From: Corynebacterium tapiri
Lineage (GTDB): Bacteria > Actinomycetota > Actinomycetes > Mycobacteriales > Mycobacteriaceae
Reading direction: 5' to 3'
Assembly: GCF_006334925.1 (NCBI RefSeq)
Contig: NZ_VDHJ01000001.1
Span: 124,001-188,000 of the forward strand
DNA: 64,000 nucleotides
In this document: positions 27,823 to 37,619 of the stretch, in pieces
How the letters are laid out: the number at the start of each line of letters is the position of its first letter
Numbering within the stretch: position 1 is the stretch's first letter
Notes under the pieces: generated by a model
Databases searched by the model: none
What the model saw: only the letters and a program-made list of their open reading frames with translations
What the model was told of the DNA's origin: nothing
Made by a program: the position numbers and the translations under genes

Positions 27823-28896
27823 GTGAGCCTTACTCTTGGAATCGTCGGCCTGCCCAACGTGGGCAAGTCCACCCTGTTCAATGCCCTGACCCGTAACGAT
27901 GTGCTGGCGGCCAACTACCCGTTTGCCACCATCGAGCCGAACGTTGGCCTCGTTGAGCTTCCGGATGCCCGCCTGACCCGCCTGGCGGAGATCTTCGGCT
28001 CCGAGCGCATCCTGCCGGCCACCGTCTCCTTCGTTGACATCGCCGGCATCGTCCGCGGTGCCTCCGAGGGCGAGGGCATGGGTAACGCCTTCCTGGCTAA
28101 CATCCGTGAGGCAGACGCCATCTGCCAGGTCGTTCGTGCGTTTGGCGACGACAATGTGGTCCACGTGGACGGCAAGGTCGACCCCAGCGCGGACATCGCC
28201 ACGATTAACGCCGAGCTGATCCTGGCCGACCTGCAGACTCTGGAAAAGGCCCTGCCGCGCCTGGAGAAGGAAGCGCGCAAGGACAAGGAGCTCGGTGCCG
28301 TTGTCGAGGAGGTGAAGAAGGCCCAGGCTATCCTGGAGGATGACCGCACCCTCTTCGGCAGCGACGCCGACCTTGGCCTACTGCGCGACCTCCACCTGAT
28401 GACGGCCAAGCCCTTCCTCTACGTCTTCAACTCCGATGAGGCCGTGCTGACCGACGAAGCCAAGAAGGAGGAGCTGCGCCAGCTCGTTGCTCCGGCCGAC
28501 TGCGTCTTCCTCGACGCGCAGACCGAAACCGAGCTCCTGGAGCTCGATGAAGAGGAGGCGCAGGAGCTGCTGGAGTCCGTGGGACAGACCGAGCCGGGCC
28601 TGCACTCCCTGGCGAAGGCTGGCTTTGCGACGCTCGGTCTGCAGACCTATCTGACGGCCGGGCCGAAGGAGTCGCGTGCCTGGACCATCCACCAGGGCGA
28701 CACTGCTCCGCAGGCAGCCGGCGTGATCCACACCGACTTTGAGAAAGGCTTTATCAAGGCCGAGATCGTCTCGTTTGCCGACCTCGACGTCGCCGGCTCC
28801 ATGGCCGAGGCCAAGGCCGCCGGCAAGGTGCGCCAGGAGGGCAAAGACTACGTCATGGCTGACGGCGACGTGGTGGAGTTCCGGTTTAACGTCTAA
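27823..28896 (+). CDS. ychF: redox-regulated ATPase YchF/Obg-like
   Basis: 357 residues. TRAFAC-class P-loop ATPase with G1 GLPNVGKSTLFN (8-19), G3 DIAGIVRGASEGEGMGNAFLANIREADA and the YchF-specific G4 variant YVFNSDE in place of NKxD, then a TGS-type C-terminal domain (HTDFEKGFIKAEIVSF). Binds ribosomes and is linked to stress responses. GTG 27823 (VSLTLGIVGLPNVG) is chosen from the invariant family N-terminus and the adjacent -10 box. Confidence 0.96.
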   Translation: MSLTLGIVGLPNVGKSTLFNALTRNDVLAANYPFATIEPNVGLVELPDARLTRLAEIFGSERILPATVSFVDIAGIVRGASEGEGMGNAFLANIREADAICQVVRAFGDDNVVHVDGKVDPSADIATINAELILADLQTLEKALPRLEKEARKDKELGAVVEEVKKAQAILEDDRTLFGSDADLGLLRDLHLMTAKPFLYVFNSDEAVLTDEAKKEELRQLVAPADCVFLDAQTETELLELDEEEAQELLESVGQTEPGLHSLAKAGFATLGLQTYLTAGPKESRAWTIHQGDTAPQAAGVIHTDFEKGFIKAEIVSFADLDVAGSMAEAKAAGKVRQEGKDYVMADGDVVEFRFNV

Positions 28897-28925
28897 TTTT
28901 CCGGGCCGAATAGCACGTCTAAAAG

Positions 28926-28955
28926 AAGGGGCATTCGTGAGGATGTCCCTTTTTC
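28926..28955 (+). terminator. intrinsic terminator of ychF
   Basis: GGGGCAT / ATGTCCC stem (one G-U pair) with TCGTGAGG loop followed by TTTTT. Confidence 0.85.
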
Positions 28956-28995
28956 TGTGTGCGGGTGAGGGGAAGAGCATTGCTACGCTCAACGC

Positions 28996-29394
28996 ATGGC
29001 CATTAACCCAAGCCGCCACATCAGCTGCGTCATTCACACTGACCCGAAACGCGTCTACGACTTCGCTTCGCGTCCGAAGAATTTGAGCCTGTGGGCTCAT
29101 GGGCTTGCAGAGGACGAGGTCCGCTACGACGGCGATGACCTGGTGGTATCTTCGCCGATGGGGGAGGTGCGCGTCAGATTCGTGCCGAGCAACGACTTGG
29201 GAGTGATCGACCACGACGTCATTCTGCCCACGGGTGAAACCGTCACAAACCCCTTGCGCGTTATAGCTCACCCTAGCGGTGCTGAGGTGGTCTTTACTAT
29301 CCGCCAGCGAGGCATGAGCGACGAAGACTTTGAGCGCGATTGTCGCGCAGTCCGGGAGGACTTGGGGCGCCTAAAGGCGATAATTGAGTCCTAG
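28996..29394 (+). CDS. SRPBCC (START-like) family protein
   Basis: 132 residues with the beta-helix-beta layout of polyketide cyclase/START-like proteins: ISCVIHTDPKRVYDFASRPKNLSLWAHGL at the start and a long C-terminal helix (DFERDCRAVREDLGRLKAII). A small cytoplasmic ligand-binding protein without an assignable ligand. ATG lies six bases behind TACGCT (28984-28989), leaderless. Ends five bases before the convergent deacetylase gene. Confidence 0.8.
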   Translation: MAINPSRHISCVIHTDPKRVYDFASRPKNLSLWAHGLAEDEVRYDGDDLVVSSPMGEVRVRFVPSNDLGVIDHDVILPTGETVTNPLRVIAHPSGAEVVFTIRQRGMSDEDFERDCRAVREDLGRLKAIIES

Positions 29395-29399
29395 CGGAA

Positions 29400-30287
29400 C
29401 TACCCCAAGTGCACGAACCGCACACCCTGGGCATGCAACGGCCCTAAGGCGGCAGCTACACCGGCTCCGGTGCCGGCGGAGGGCTGATTCATGTGCGCGA
29501 TGAGGATTGCTCCATCGGGAGCGCTCATCAGGTTGGATGTCACCTGCTGCTGGGTAAACGTCGCGCCACCGTCCATGTTGGTGGCAAATCCCGCGATCCT
29601 CACGCCAATGCGGCGGCACATTTCAATGGCTACGTCGTCGTAGTGCGCCGTACCGGAGCGGAACCACGTGCAGTGGTTTCCGTACTCGGACTGCAGGAGG
29701 TCGCGGTTGCCCACTACTTCCTCAAGCGCTGCATCCAGCGACTCAGTGCCAGCAATGCCGTAGGCAGCTTGCCCGGTTACTGACAAGGGCTTGTGGCTGG
29801 TGCCGTGATTTTGAATAGAGAACAGCGGGTCAGCCACCAACTCTCGGGTGAGTTCAGGATTCGCCTTTACCCATCGCTGATTAATAAACAGGGTGGCGGG
29901 CGTCTGGGTAGACCGCAGGGCGTCGAGAAGCGTGTGATCGACCCCAGAACCGTGCGGTCCGCCGCAAGCATCGAACGTGAGTGCAAGAGTGCGCACGCCT
30001 GGGGTGGTGCGCACGTGCGTCTCGATCCCCGCGATGTCCAAACCCCACGCAGCGGGTGCTCGCCCGTGCAGATCCGCCACCATTTCCTGCGGCGTGGGTG
30101 GCGGCGGTGGAGGGGTCGGGCTTGTCGACGATTGCGGAGCATCAGGTGACGCCGGCGGCGCCGCCGTTTCTGCGGGTGTTTGTGAACCGCGGGAGACGCA
30201 GGCAGTCAGACCTGCACCAAGGCAGGTTCCGGCTGCGACGCCGAGCAGATGGCGACGACTTATTGGACGGGAATCTTTCTTAGACAC
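29400..30287 (-). CDS. exported polysaccharide deacetylase-like lipoprotein
   Basis: 295 residues. The N-terminus combines a twin-arginine motif (PISRRHLLGVAAG) with a lipobox (LTAC), implying Tat export and lipid anchoring, then a Pro/Ser-rich spacer. The NodB-like domain spans about residues 85-260: motif 1 is LTFDACGG instead of TFDDG, motif 2 is NHGTSHKPL with the two metal histidines, motif 3 is TWFRSGTAHYDD. The catalytic base Asp is kept but the usual metal-ligand Asp is Ala, so activity on peptidoglycan or another N-acetylated glycan is uncertain. Confidence 0.84.
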   Translation of the reverse strand: MSKKDSRPISRRHLLGVAAGTCLGAGLTACVSRGSQTPAETAAPPASPDAPQSSTSPTPPPPPPTPQEMVADLHGRAPAAWGLDIAGIETHVRTTPGVRTLALTFDACGGPHGSGVDHTLLDALRSTQTPATLFINQRWVKANPELTRELVADPLFSIQNHGTSHKPLSVTGQAAYGIAGTESLDAALEEVVGNRDLLQSEYGNHCTWFRSGTAHYDDVAIEMCRRIGVRIAGFATNMDGGATFTQQQVTSNLMSAPDGAILIAHMNQPSAGTGAGVAAALGPLHAQGVRFVHLG

Positions 30288-30329
30288 TGAGGAGTCCTTT
30301 CAACTCCTTGAATTATGCGTGCAGCAAAA

Positions 30330-30369
30330 AAGACCGCCTAACCCCGGGTGGCCGCGGGGTGGCGGTCTT
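30330..30369 (-). terminator. intrinsic terminator of the 30388 membrane-protein gene
   Basis: AAGACCGCC / GGCGGTCTT stem around an internal GC-rich loop; on the minus strand it runs into TTTTTT. Confidence 0.85.
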
Positions 30370-30387
30370 GTGCGGGCGTTTGAGACT

Positions 30388-31206
30388 TTAGCTCAACGGG
30401 GTGATGGCCTGACGCGGAGTGCTGGCTGCTCGGAAGAAGTAGGCGTAGGCGATCCAGGTGACGGACATTGCGAGCGGAATGGTCACCAGCCATAGCACCA
30501 GAGTGATAATACCGAGAATCGTCATGGCGAAAGTGATCAGTGCAAGCATGATGGCCAGTCCCAAAATGGGGAAGTAGTGGCGCTTGCCGATTGCGATCGA
30601 TTCCTTCAATCCGCCCTGGAATCCATAGCCAGCGCTAGCGGCGTAAGGCCAGAAAGCGATGAATGGGTAAAGGAAGAACAGCGCGATCGTTAGCACAAAC
30701 GACACTATCTGCAGGGCAATTAACTTGCTGGGGCCGGTGAAGGCAAGAGGGCCAGTAATCACGATGCTAAGAACTGTCAGCGTAAGAGACGCCAGCAGGG
30801 TGTCCTTGAAATGCGGCGGGCGGAAGGGCTCGCCGCCGTCGATCTTGCCGTTTGCGTCCACGATACGCACTGCTCCGTAGTAGGCGAATGGGTACAGAAG
30901 GCTAAAGAGCAGCGTGATTACTGTGGAGACTATGTTCAGCGTGGTTTGGTACTCCGCGGTGCCTACTTCCGCGGAATTTCCGCCGCTCTTCCACGCGAAG
31001 AAGAACCCGATCCCAAATATGATCAGGGAAAATGCCAGGACAAATCCCAAGACTGCGCCAATGCACAGCAGCTTGTTGCGTAGAGCTAGTTTGAATCCTG
31101 CTCCGATGGACTCGAAGACCTCCGGCTTGCGATGTACGGGTGGCGCGGCCGGGTACTGTCCAGGCTGCTCGGGATGGGACGGGTACTGGTCGTACACCGC
31201 AATCAC
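30388..31206 (-). CDS. polytopic membrane protein, unknown function
   Basis: 272 residues. A Pro/Gln/Tyr-rich cytoplasmic N-terminus of about 30 residues (YDQYPSHPEQPGQYPAAPP) precedes six or so helices (residues 45-255), with the loop GGEPFRPPHFKDTLLASL between helices 2 and 3. Such Pro-rich heads are common in actinobacterial membrane proteins. No family was recognised with certainty. GTG start 31206 is preceded by GAAAGGAC. Own terminator downstream. Confidence 0.75.
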   Translation of the reverse strand: MIAVYDQYPSHPEQPGQYPAAPPVHRKPEVFESIGAGFKLALRNKLLCIGAVLGFVLAFSLIIFGIGFFFAWKSGGNSAEVGTAEYQTTLNIVSTVITLLFSLLYPFAYYGAVRIVDANGKIDGGEPFRPPHFKDTLLASLTLTVLSIVITGPLAFTGPSKLIALQIVSFVLTIALFFLYPFIAFWPYAASAGYGFQGGLKESIAIGKRHYFPILGLAIMLALITFAMTILGIITLVLWLVTIPLAMSVTWIAYAYFFRAASTPRQAITPLS

Positions 31207-31427
31207 GTCCTTTCGGGTGGGTCGTATGCCTAACCTAGGCTAGCGAGCGAGCTGGCTTCCTGAAAGGCATCTTCGCTTTCAATTTCCTAACAATTGGTTG
31301 GGGCTTAGTGCTCTCAGGGAGACCCCTGACAGTGCCGGCCCCGCGCACTCAGGGGCGACCCGGAAATATCCCCTAAGCAGGCATTTTGGCTGGACTTGTG
31401 TCTGTGAATTCACTAAAAATAGTGGCC

Positions 31428-32471
31428 ATGAGCAACACCCCTACTAGGCTCGTCAGTCTCGATGTCATTCGCGGCTTTGCACTGAGCGGCATTCTTCTCA
31501 CTAACGTATTTACGCTTTTGGGCGTCTTCGCAGGAGGGCAGACATCAGCGCACGTCTGGTTGAACCTGCTGATCCAGCAGCGCTTCTTCCCAGTCTTTTC
31601 ATTCCTCTTCGGAATCAGCTTTGCGTTGGTTGTCCGATCAGCGCAGCGACGAGGTTTGGCTAACCCCCGTGGGGCGCTGGTGCGCCGTCTCGGTGCACTT
31701 CTGGTTTTGGGTCTGGTTCATACGGCCATCTATCCAGGAGAGGCTTTGCTCCCATATGCGATCTTCGGGTTCATCGTGCTGGTGCCGTTGACATTCCTCC
31801 CGGAACGACTACAGATTCCGGTACCGATCGTTTTGGGTGCCGTACTCTTGATTCTCGGCCTAGAGTCGGGCGGAATGGCGCTCATTCCTGGACTCTTCGC
31901 GCTCGGTTTTGGCTTGGCGCACACTAACTTCCTCGAGCTGTTGGAAGATAGCCCCCGATTTGGATTGCTGCTGACCGCCGTGGCCGCGGTAATCGCAGTC
32001 CCCATGATTATGTGGCAGATGAGGGATCCGCTCAATGCCGGCTTTTCCACATCTTCTGCGGTTGCAGGATTCTTTACGGCCGCTGCCTACATTGGCCTGA
32101 TGGCCACGCTGCTGCATACTCCGTTGCGTCGCGCGCTGGTTGCCTTCTTCACTCCCTTGGGGCGAATGGCTCTGACCAACTATGTGAGCGCCACGATCGT
32201 TCTCTCCGCGATCGGAATTGTCATGCATCTGACCCATTTCTGGGTGGGTGCTAACCCCATCGCCATTCGATTCACGTTGTCGATGGATGACTTCATCAGC
32301 CTAAACAGCACGCAAACCATGATTGTGTGGCTCGGATGCATCGTCCTGCTGGGCATCCAGTGGGCAATCTCCACGATCTGGCTACGCAACTTCGGCCAGG
32401 GGCCCTTGGAGCGAGTGTGGCGTCGCATCACCTGGGGAAAGGCCACTTCTGCAAAGCACGCCCGCGCTTAG
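31428..32471 (+). CDS. DUF418 domain membrane protein
   Basis: 347 residues, about nine helices. N-terminal RLVSLDVIRGFALSGILLTNVF is the hallmark of the DUF418/heparan-alpha-glucosaminide acetyltransferase-like superfamily; the C-terminal GRMALTNYVSATIV...LQ/GPLERVWRRITWG block is the DUF418 domain. Possibly an acyltransferase acting on an envelope component. Start at 31428 (MSNTPTRLVS) behind an A-rich TAAAAAT -10-like stretch; the ATG-less extension to 31386 is not conserved in type. Confidence 0.85.
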   Translation: MSNTPTRLVSLDVIRGFALSGILLTNVFTLLGVFAGGQTSAHVWLNLLIQQRFFPVFSFLFGISFALVVRSAQRRGLANPRGALVRRLGALLVLGLVHTAIYPGEALLPYAIFGFIVLVPLTFLPERLQIPVPIVLGAVLLILGLESGGMALIPGLFALGFGLAHTNFLELLEDSPRFGLLLTAVAAVIAVPMIMWQMRDPLNAGFSTSSAVAGFFTAAAYIGLMATLLHTPLRRALVAFFTPLGRMALTNYVSATIVLSAIGIVMHLTHFWVGANPIAIRFTLSMDDFISLNSTQTMIVWLGCIVLLGIQWAISTIWLRNFGQGPLERVWRRITWGKATSAKHARA

Positions 32472-32501
32472 TAAGTCGAAGAGCGCGGGCGGGGCGGGGG
32501 C

Positions 32502-33323
32502 TTAGGCTGCGCCCGCGTTGTGTCCGACCGCGCGAATGCCGTCCAGCGACATGTGCAGCGGGATGTTGTAATTCATGCCAGCGTCGATGATGCCGGCCAT
32601 CCACGGCTGCTCGCCGCAGATGCCATGGCCGCGAGTGACCGGCTTGGAGTCCACAAAGGTGGCGCCGGTCTCGCGAGCTGCATCAACAGCGGCCCACTGG
32701 ACCGCGTTCTCAATGTCGGTGACCACCTGAGCCGGTACCGGAGCGGAGCTGCCCGGAGCCAGGCGCATCGGGCACACGGAGCCGTTGGGGGCGATCTCTG
32801 GGTAGCCCACGACCTTGACTTCAGCGTTCGGAGCGAAGTGGCGCGCGGTATTGACTGCGTCCACGATCGCACCCTTGAGTGCGTTCTGGGCATCGGGCAG
32901 GGAACCGCCGTTAAGCACCTTTGGCCAGACGTCGTTGGCGCCGGCGAAGAGCACGACCTCGCGAGTAGAGGGGTTGAGATCACCCTGCGCAGCGGCGCGG
33001 CCCAGCAGGTCCTTTACGTGCTGCCCACCGGTGAGGTACGAAGCGCCGGGGCAGGAGTAATCCGAGGTGGGCATGCCAGCTGCAGCCCCGAAGTTGCGGG
33101 GGAATTCCCCATCAGCACCGCAACCTGCGTTGTTGGTGCGTGCACCCGGTACAGAGGACCCCTTGCCACCGAAGTAGTCCACAAAGGTGGGATTGGCGGG
33201 GATCGAATCGCCCACTACGACTGCACCATGCGAGGCGGCCGAGGCTAGGGGAGCAGCAGCGACACCGGTGGCCACCATTGCGGAGGCGGCGAGAACCGCA
33301 AGAGTGCGGGGCAGACGAGACAT
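32502..33323 (-). CDS. secreted SGNH/GDSL-type hydrolase
   Basis: 273 residues with a classical Sec signal peptide (residues 1-29, cleavage near ASAASHG). Block I VVVGDSIPANP has the nucleophile Ser, block III is FAGANDVWP with the oxyanion Asn, and the C-terminal RAVGHNAGAA supplies the His. Several cysteines (NAGCGADG, DYSCPGAS, GSVCPMR, GHGICGEQ) suggest disulfides outside the cell. Probably an esterase or lipase; corynebacteria secrete several such proteins. Separated from the convergent DUF418 gene by 30 bases including a GC-rich hairpin. Confidence 0.86.
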   Translation of the reverse strand: MSRLPRTLAVLAASAMVATGVAAAPLASAASHGAVVVGDSIPANPTFVDYFGGKGSSVPGARTNNAGCGADGEFPRNFGAAAGMPTSDYSCPGASYLTGGQHVKDLLGRAAAQGDLNPSTREVVLFAGANDVWPKVLNGGSLPDAQNALKGAIVDAVNTARHFAPNAEVKVVGYPEIAPNGSVCPMRLAPGSSAPVPAQVVTDIENAVQWAAVDAARETGATFVDSKPVTRGHGICGEQPWMAGIIDAGMNYNIPLHMSLDGIRAVGHNAGAA

Positions 33324-33475
33324 ACGTTTCCTCTTCTATCGGGGGTTGGGGAAGCACGGCAGACAGTCACAGTACTTTGTGAGAGTCTAATGGTTTTAAC
33401 GTCGGACGTCACTGTGATGTTAGCCCCCCAAATCAACTTTTTGGTTGATGGGAAACTTTTTCGATCCACGTAGGG

Positions 33476-33494
33476 TTAGGGCAACCTAACCTAA
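33476..33494. promoter_or_regulatory. DtxR-type iron box upstream of hmuO
   Basis: TTAGGGCAACCTAACCTAA agrees with the 19-bp corynebacterial DtxR consensus at 15 positions, with a perfect right half. It ends 24 bases before the hmuO ATG, where bound Fe-DtxR would block transcription when iron is plentiful. Confidence 0.8.
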
Positions 33495-33518
33495 GTTGAT
33501 CTCAAGGGGTGTGTGACT

Positions 33519-34160
33519 ATGGAATACTCGCTCGCGCGGGCCCTCAAAGAAAGCACTGCTCAGGCTCACGAAGAAGCCGAACAGTCCACGTTCATGTCTG
33601 ATCTCGTTTCCGGGGGCGCGTGCCTGGGCTCCTGGTCCGCGCTCGCCCAGCAGCTGCTTCCGGTGTATACCGCGATGGAGCAGCGCCTCGACGAGCTCGC
33701 CGCCAGTCCGCTGGTGCAGGCAGTAGATGATCCCGCTTTGCGACGTCTCTTCGCACTCCAGCAAGACGTAACCCAACTTGATGGATCCGTACCAGTCCTC
33801 CCCGCTACCCAGGAGTATGTCCGCGCCCTGGAAGTAGCCACGGACGCAGAGCTGGTAGGCCATCACTATGTTCGCTACCTCGGCGACCTCTCTGGTGGCC
33901 AGATCATTGCCACCATGCTCAAGCGCCACTACGGCGCCACCGACGAGGTGTTGAACTTCTACCGGTTTGCTGACATTCCTAAGCCCAAAGTGTTCAAAGA
34001 CGCCTACCGCGACCGCCTGGATGCGCTGGAACTTTCCGCTTCCCAGCGCGACGCGATCCTGCACGCCGCCGCAGACGGGTTCCGCTTTAACCAAGCAGTA
34101 TTTGCCCAACTAGATGGATCCGCCGGTCAGGCACATGTGCTTGCCGGTGTAAAGATGTAA
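33519..34160 (+). CDS. hmuO: haem oxygenase HmuO
   Basis: 213 residues. Oxidises haem to biliverdin, CO and free iron for iron acquisition. Close in pattern to C. diphtheriae HmuO: STAQAHEEAEQSTFMSDL with proximal haem ligand His17, and HHYVRYLGDLSGGQIIATML, the flexible distal helix with its glycines, then a KVFKDAYRDRLDALELS helix. ATG 33519 is nine bases behind AAGGGG; a GTG six bases upstream is too close to that site. Control by iron through the DtxR box is expected; haem activation (ChrA/HrrA) cannot be judged. Confidence 0.95.
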   Translation: MEYSLARALKESTAQAHEEAEQSTFMSDLVSGGACLGSWSALAQQLLPVYTAMEQRLDELAASPLVQAVDDPALRRLFALQQDVTQLDGSVPVLPATQEYVRALEVATDAELVGHHYVRYLGDLSGGQIIATMLKRHYGATDEVLNFYRFADIPKPKVFKDAYRDRLDALELSASQRDAILHAAADGFRFNQAVFAQLDGSAGQAHVLAGVKM

Positions 34161-34164
34161 GCCT

Positions 34165-34680
34165 ATGGATGAATTGGTTAACGGCTATCCCTTCTGGGCT
34201 GCCTGGGGTCTGCTCTTTGTAGTCGGATTCCTCCGTGGCCAGGCCACCTATGGCTTGGCGCGGCTGGCCGTGGGAAGCGCGGTCGGGCGCAAGTCCCAGG
34301 GGCCGAAGTGGTGGCAGCGCACCGCAGAATGGCTCCAAGCCGAGGGGAACTCGCGCGGCCGACAGATTCTCCATCGAGTCGGACCGCTGGCGGTCTCACT
34401 GTGTTACCTCACCGTGGGCTTGCAAACAGCGATCTTGGTCGCAGCCGGGCTGACAATGATGCGCTACAGCGTTTTCACCATTGCTCAACTGCCTGGTGTG
34501 GCAGCGTGGGCCACTATCTACAGCACAATCGGATTTGCTGCGTGGGCCGCGTTGATTTCTGCGATGGCGGGGCAGTGGTGGCCACTGCTCGCCATCATCT
34601 TCGTGGTGCTGGTCGCAGCGCTGACCATCCGCTGGTGGCGCCGCACCCGCGGGCCTGCCAAGGAGGAGTTAACGCTCTAG
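34165..34680 (+). CDS. membrane protein, possibly DedA/VTT-like
   Basis: 171 residues with about four helices and an amphipathic basic loop (RKSQGPKWWQRTAEWLQAEGNSRGRQILHRVG). The layout of AWATIYSTIGFAAWAALISAM near the end resembles DedA/VTT membrane proteins, but the family is not certain and the protein is shorter than usual. It starts four bases after hmuO, so it is probably co-expressed under DtxR control. Its end overlaps the convergent DUF3253 gene by twelve bases. Confidence 0.7.
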   Translation: MDELVNGYPFWAAWGLLFVVGFLRGQATYGLARLAVGSAVGRKSQGPKWWQRTAEWLQAEGNSRGRQILHRVGPLAVSLCYLTVGLQTAILVAAGLTMMRYSVFTIAQLPGVAAWATIYSTIGFAAWAALISAMAGQWWPLLAIIFVVLVAALTIRWWRRTRGPAKEELTL

Positions 34681-35151
34681 CTGGGGGCCGGGCGCGAGCC
34701 GGATTGGCCCCTTGGCAGCGGACGCATCCACTACCTCGCCCTTCTGCTGGACCTCAATGAGTGACTCTGCGGCAAGTTCGGCTGCTACTTCCCGGGCCAT
34801 GTCCATAAGTGGGCGGAAGCCGTCATCCCCGCCCACCACTCGGGCTGCCTCGGACGGGCAGATCGTTTTGGGATTCCGGTGGCGTAGCAGCGTCAGAATT
34901 GCTGCTCTCAACCGGGTGCGTTGCCCATCTGGGGTGGCCTCCCACCACGGTTCCCCGCGCTCGCCAAGGGCAAACTTGGCATCATTGACCAGGAAGCGGG
35001 CCTCATCCCCGCGGTCCTTGACAGCTCGACGTGCCCGCATGAGTTCTTTGACGAGCTGCGAATTCAGGCTCTGAGGAATGTCTGGGTCGCTCGCACGCCA
35101 TCGACGCCCATTGACCACGATGTAACGACCATCAGGGGTGCGTTCGGTCAT
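34669..35151 (-). CDS. DUF3253 domain protein
   Basis: 160 residues, soluble. N-terminus DGRYIVVNGRRWRASDPDIPQSL then a long helix and a small winged-helix-like domain (LRAAILTLLRHRNPKTICPSEAARVVGGDDGFRPLMDMAREVAAEL) typical of DUF3253. The PSEAAR segment resembles a nucleic-acid-binding winged helix but a DNA target is unknown. Starts immediately after the stop of the MBL hydrolase gene behind GGAGG, hence co-translated with it. Confidence 0.82.
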   Translation of the reverse strand: MTERTPDGRYIVVNGRRWRASDPDIPQSLNSQLVKELMRARRAVKDRGDEARFLVNDAKFALGERGEPWWEATPDGQRTRLRAAILTLLRHRNPKTICPSEAARVVGGDDGFRPLMDMAREVAAELAAESLIEVQQKGEVVDASAAKGPIRLAPGPQLER

Positions 35152-35778
35152 TTAGACCTCCACCGCCTGGTCGGGTTCGAGTGGTAGATAGGCGACTCCA
35201 TACTCATCGGCCAATGCCTGGAGCAATCCCCGCCGAAGCTTCCTGCCGTTCCCATTATCAATGCCATCGTGGACGCCCACGAAAGTCCGAGGAAGGTTGG
35301 CCTGCAGAAAGTCCTCCACGTCCGTCATGCGAAGCCACGGGGCGCTAACGGGAACGCACGTCAGCTCCATGCCCGGCAGCGCGGGAAAAGCGTCGCCGGG
35401 GTGGAAAATGCGCTCGTCGAAGATGAACCCAAAGTTGGGCGGCAAGGCTTTGGAGCTCGTTACGGTTGCGTGAGGATGCTCCACAACCCGCACGGAGATG
35501 CTGCCAACCGCGAAAGTCATGCCGTCAGAAACCGTGGTAAACGGCACAGAGGTGAGCTCAGAGAGGTCTGTTGGTCCATAAACCTGCAGCTCGGGGTTGT
35601 CCTCGCAAGCCTTGGCCAGGGCATCGGCATCGATGTGATCTGGGTGAGTGTGCGTGATCAGCACAGCATCGACTGAGCTCAGATTTTCGGGAGGCCCAAA
35701 GGAGCCCGGGTCAATCACGATGGTGTCTGTTCCCTGGGAAATCTCAATGCAGGAATGAAAACGGCGGGTGAGCTTCAT
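35152..35778 (-). CDS. MBL-fold metal-dependent hydrolase
   Basis: 208 residues of the small UlaG/YtnP-like beta-lactamase-fold group. Metal motif THTHPDHIDAD at residues 45-55, further histidines in VVEHPHATV and HPGDAFP, and a C-terminal VGVHDGIDN. No signal peptide; substrate unknown. Start 35778 lies seven bases behind TATGCT (35786-35791, minus strand), so leaderless; an ATG twelve bases upstream overlaps that box. Confidence 0.87.
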   Translation of the reverse strand: MKLTRRFHSCIEISQGTDTIVIDPGSFGPPENLSSVDAVLITHTHPDHIDADALAKACEDNPELQVYGPTDLSELTSVPFTTVSDGMTFAVGSISVRVVEHPHATVTSSKALPPNFGFIFDERIFHPGDAFPALPGMELTCVPVSAPWLRMTDVEDFLQANLPRTFVGVHDGIDNGNGRKLRRGLLQALADEYGVAYLPLEPDQAVEV

Positions 35779-35800
35779 GCCTGCCAGCATAGATATTCAG

Positions 35801-37544
<1,744 letters not shown>

Positions 37545-37551
37545 GCCTCTT

Positions 37552-37602
37552 ATGCTGGCATTATGCTAGTGGCGGGCAAGTGAGCGCGGGAGCTGCCAGC
37601 AT
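37552..37602. repeat. 9-bp inverted repeat between guaB1 and the formate dehydrogenase operon
   Basis: ATGCTGGCA (37552-37560) and TGCCAGCAT (37594-37602) are exact reverse complements, 33 bases apart. The right arm ends three bases before the -10 of the formate dehydrogenase promoter, so it may be a looping operator or part of a terminator for guaB1. Confidence 0.5.
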
Positions 37603-37604
37603 CC

Positions 37605-37612
37605 TATAAGCT
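37605..37612 (+). promoter_or_regulatory. -10 region of the formate dehydrogenase operon
   Basis: TATAAGCT contains TAAGCT ending seven bases before the ATG at 37620, consistent with a leaderless transcript; TATAAG is the alternative hexamer. Confidence 0.6.
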
Positions 37613-37619
37613 AACGGGT

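Noticed and set aside
31224-31243. Possible DtxR box upstream of the 30388 membrane protein
   Set aside because: Only one half-site (TAGGTTAGGC on the minus strand) agrees; the other half does not match.
32459-32491. Hairpin CGCCCGCGCT / AGCGCGGGCG as terminator of the DUF418 gene
   Set aside because: The stem is perfect but overlaps the stop codon and lacks a T-run, so I did not list it as a confident terminator.
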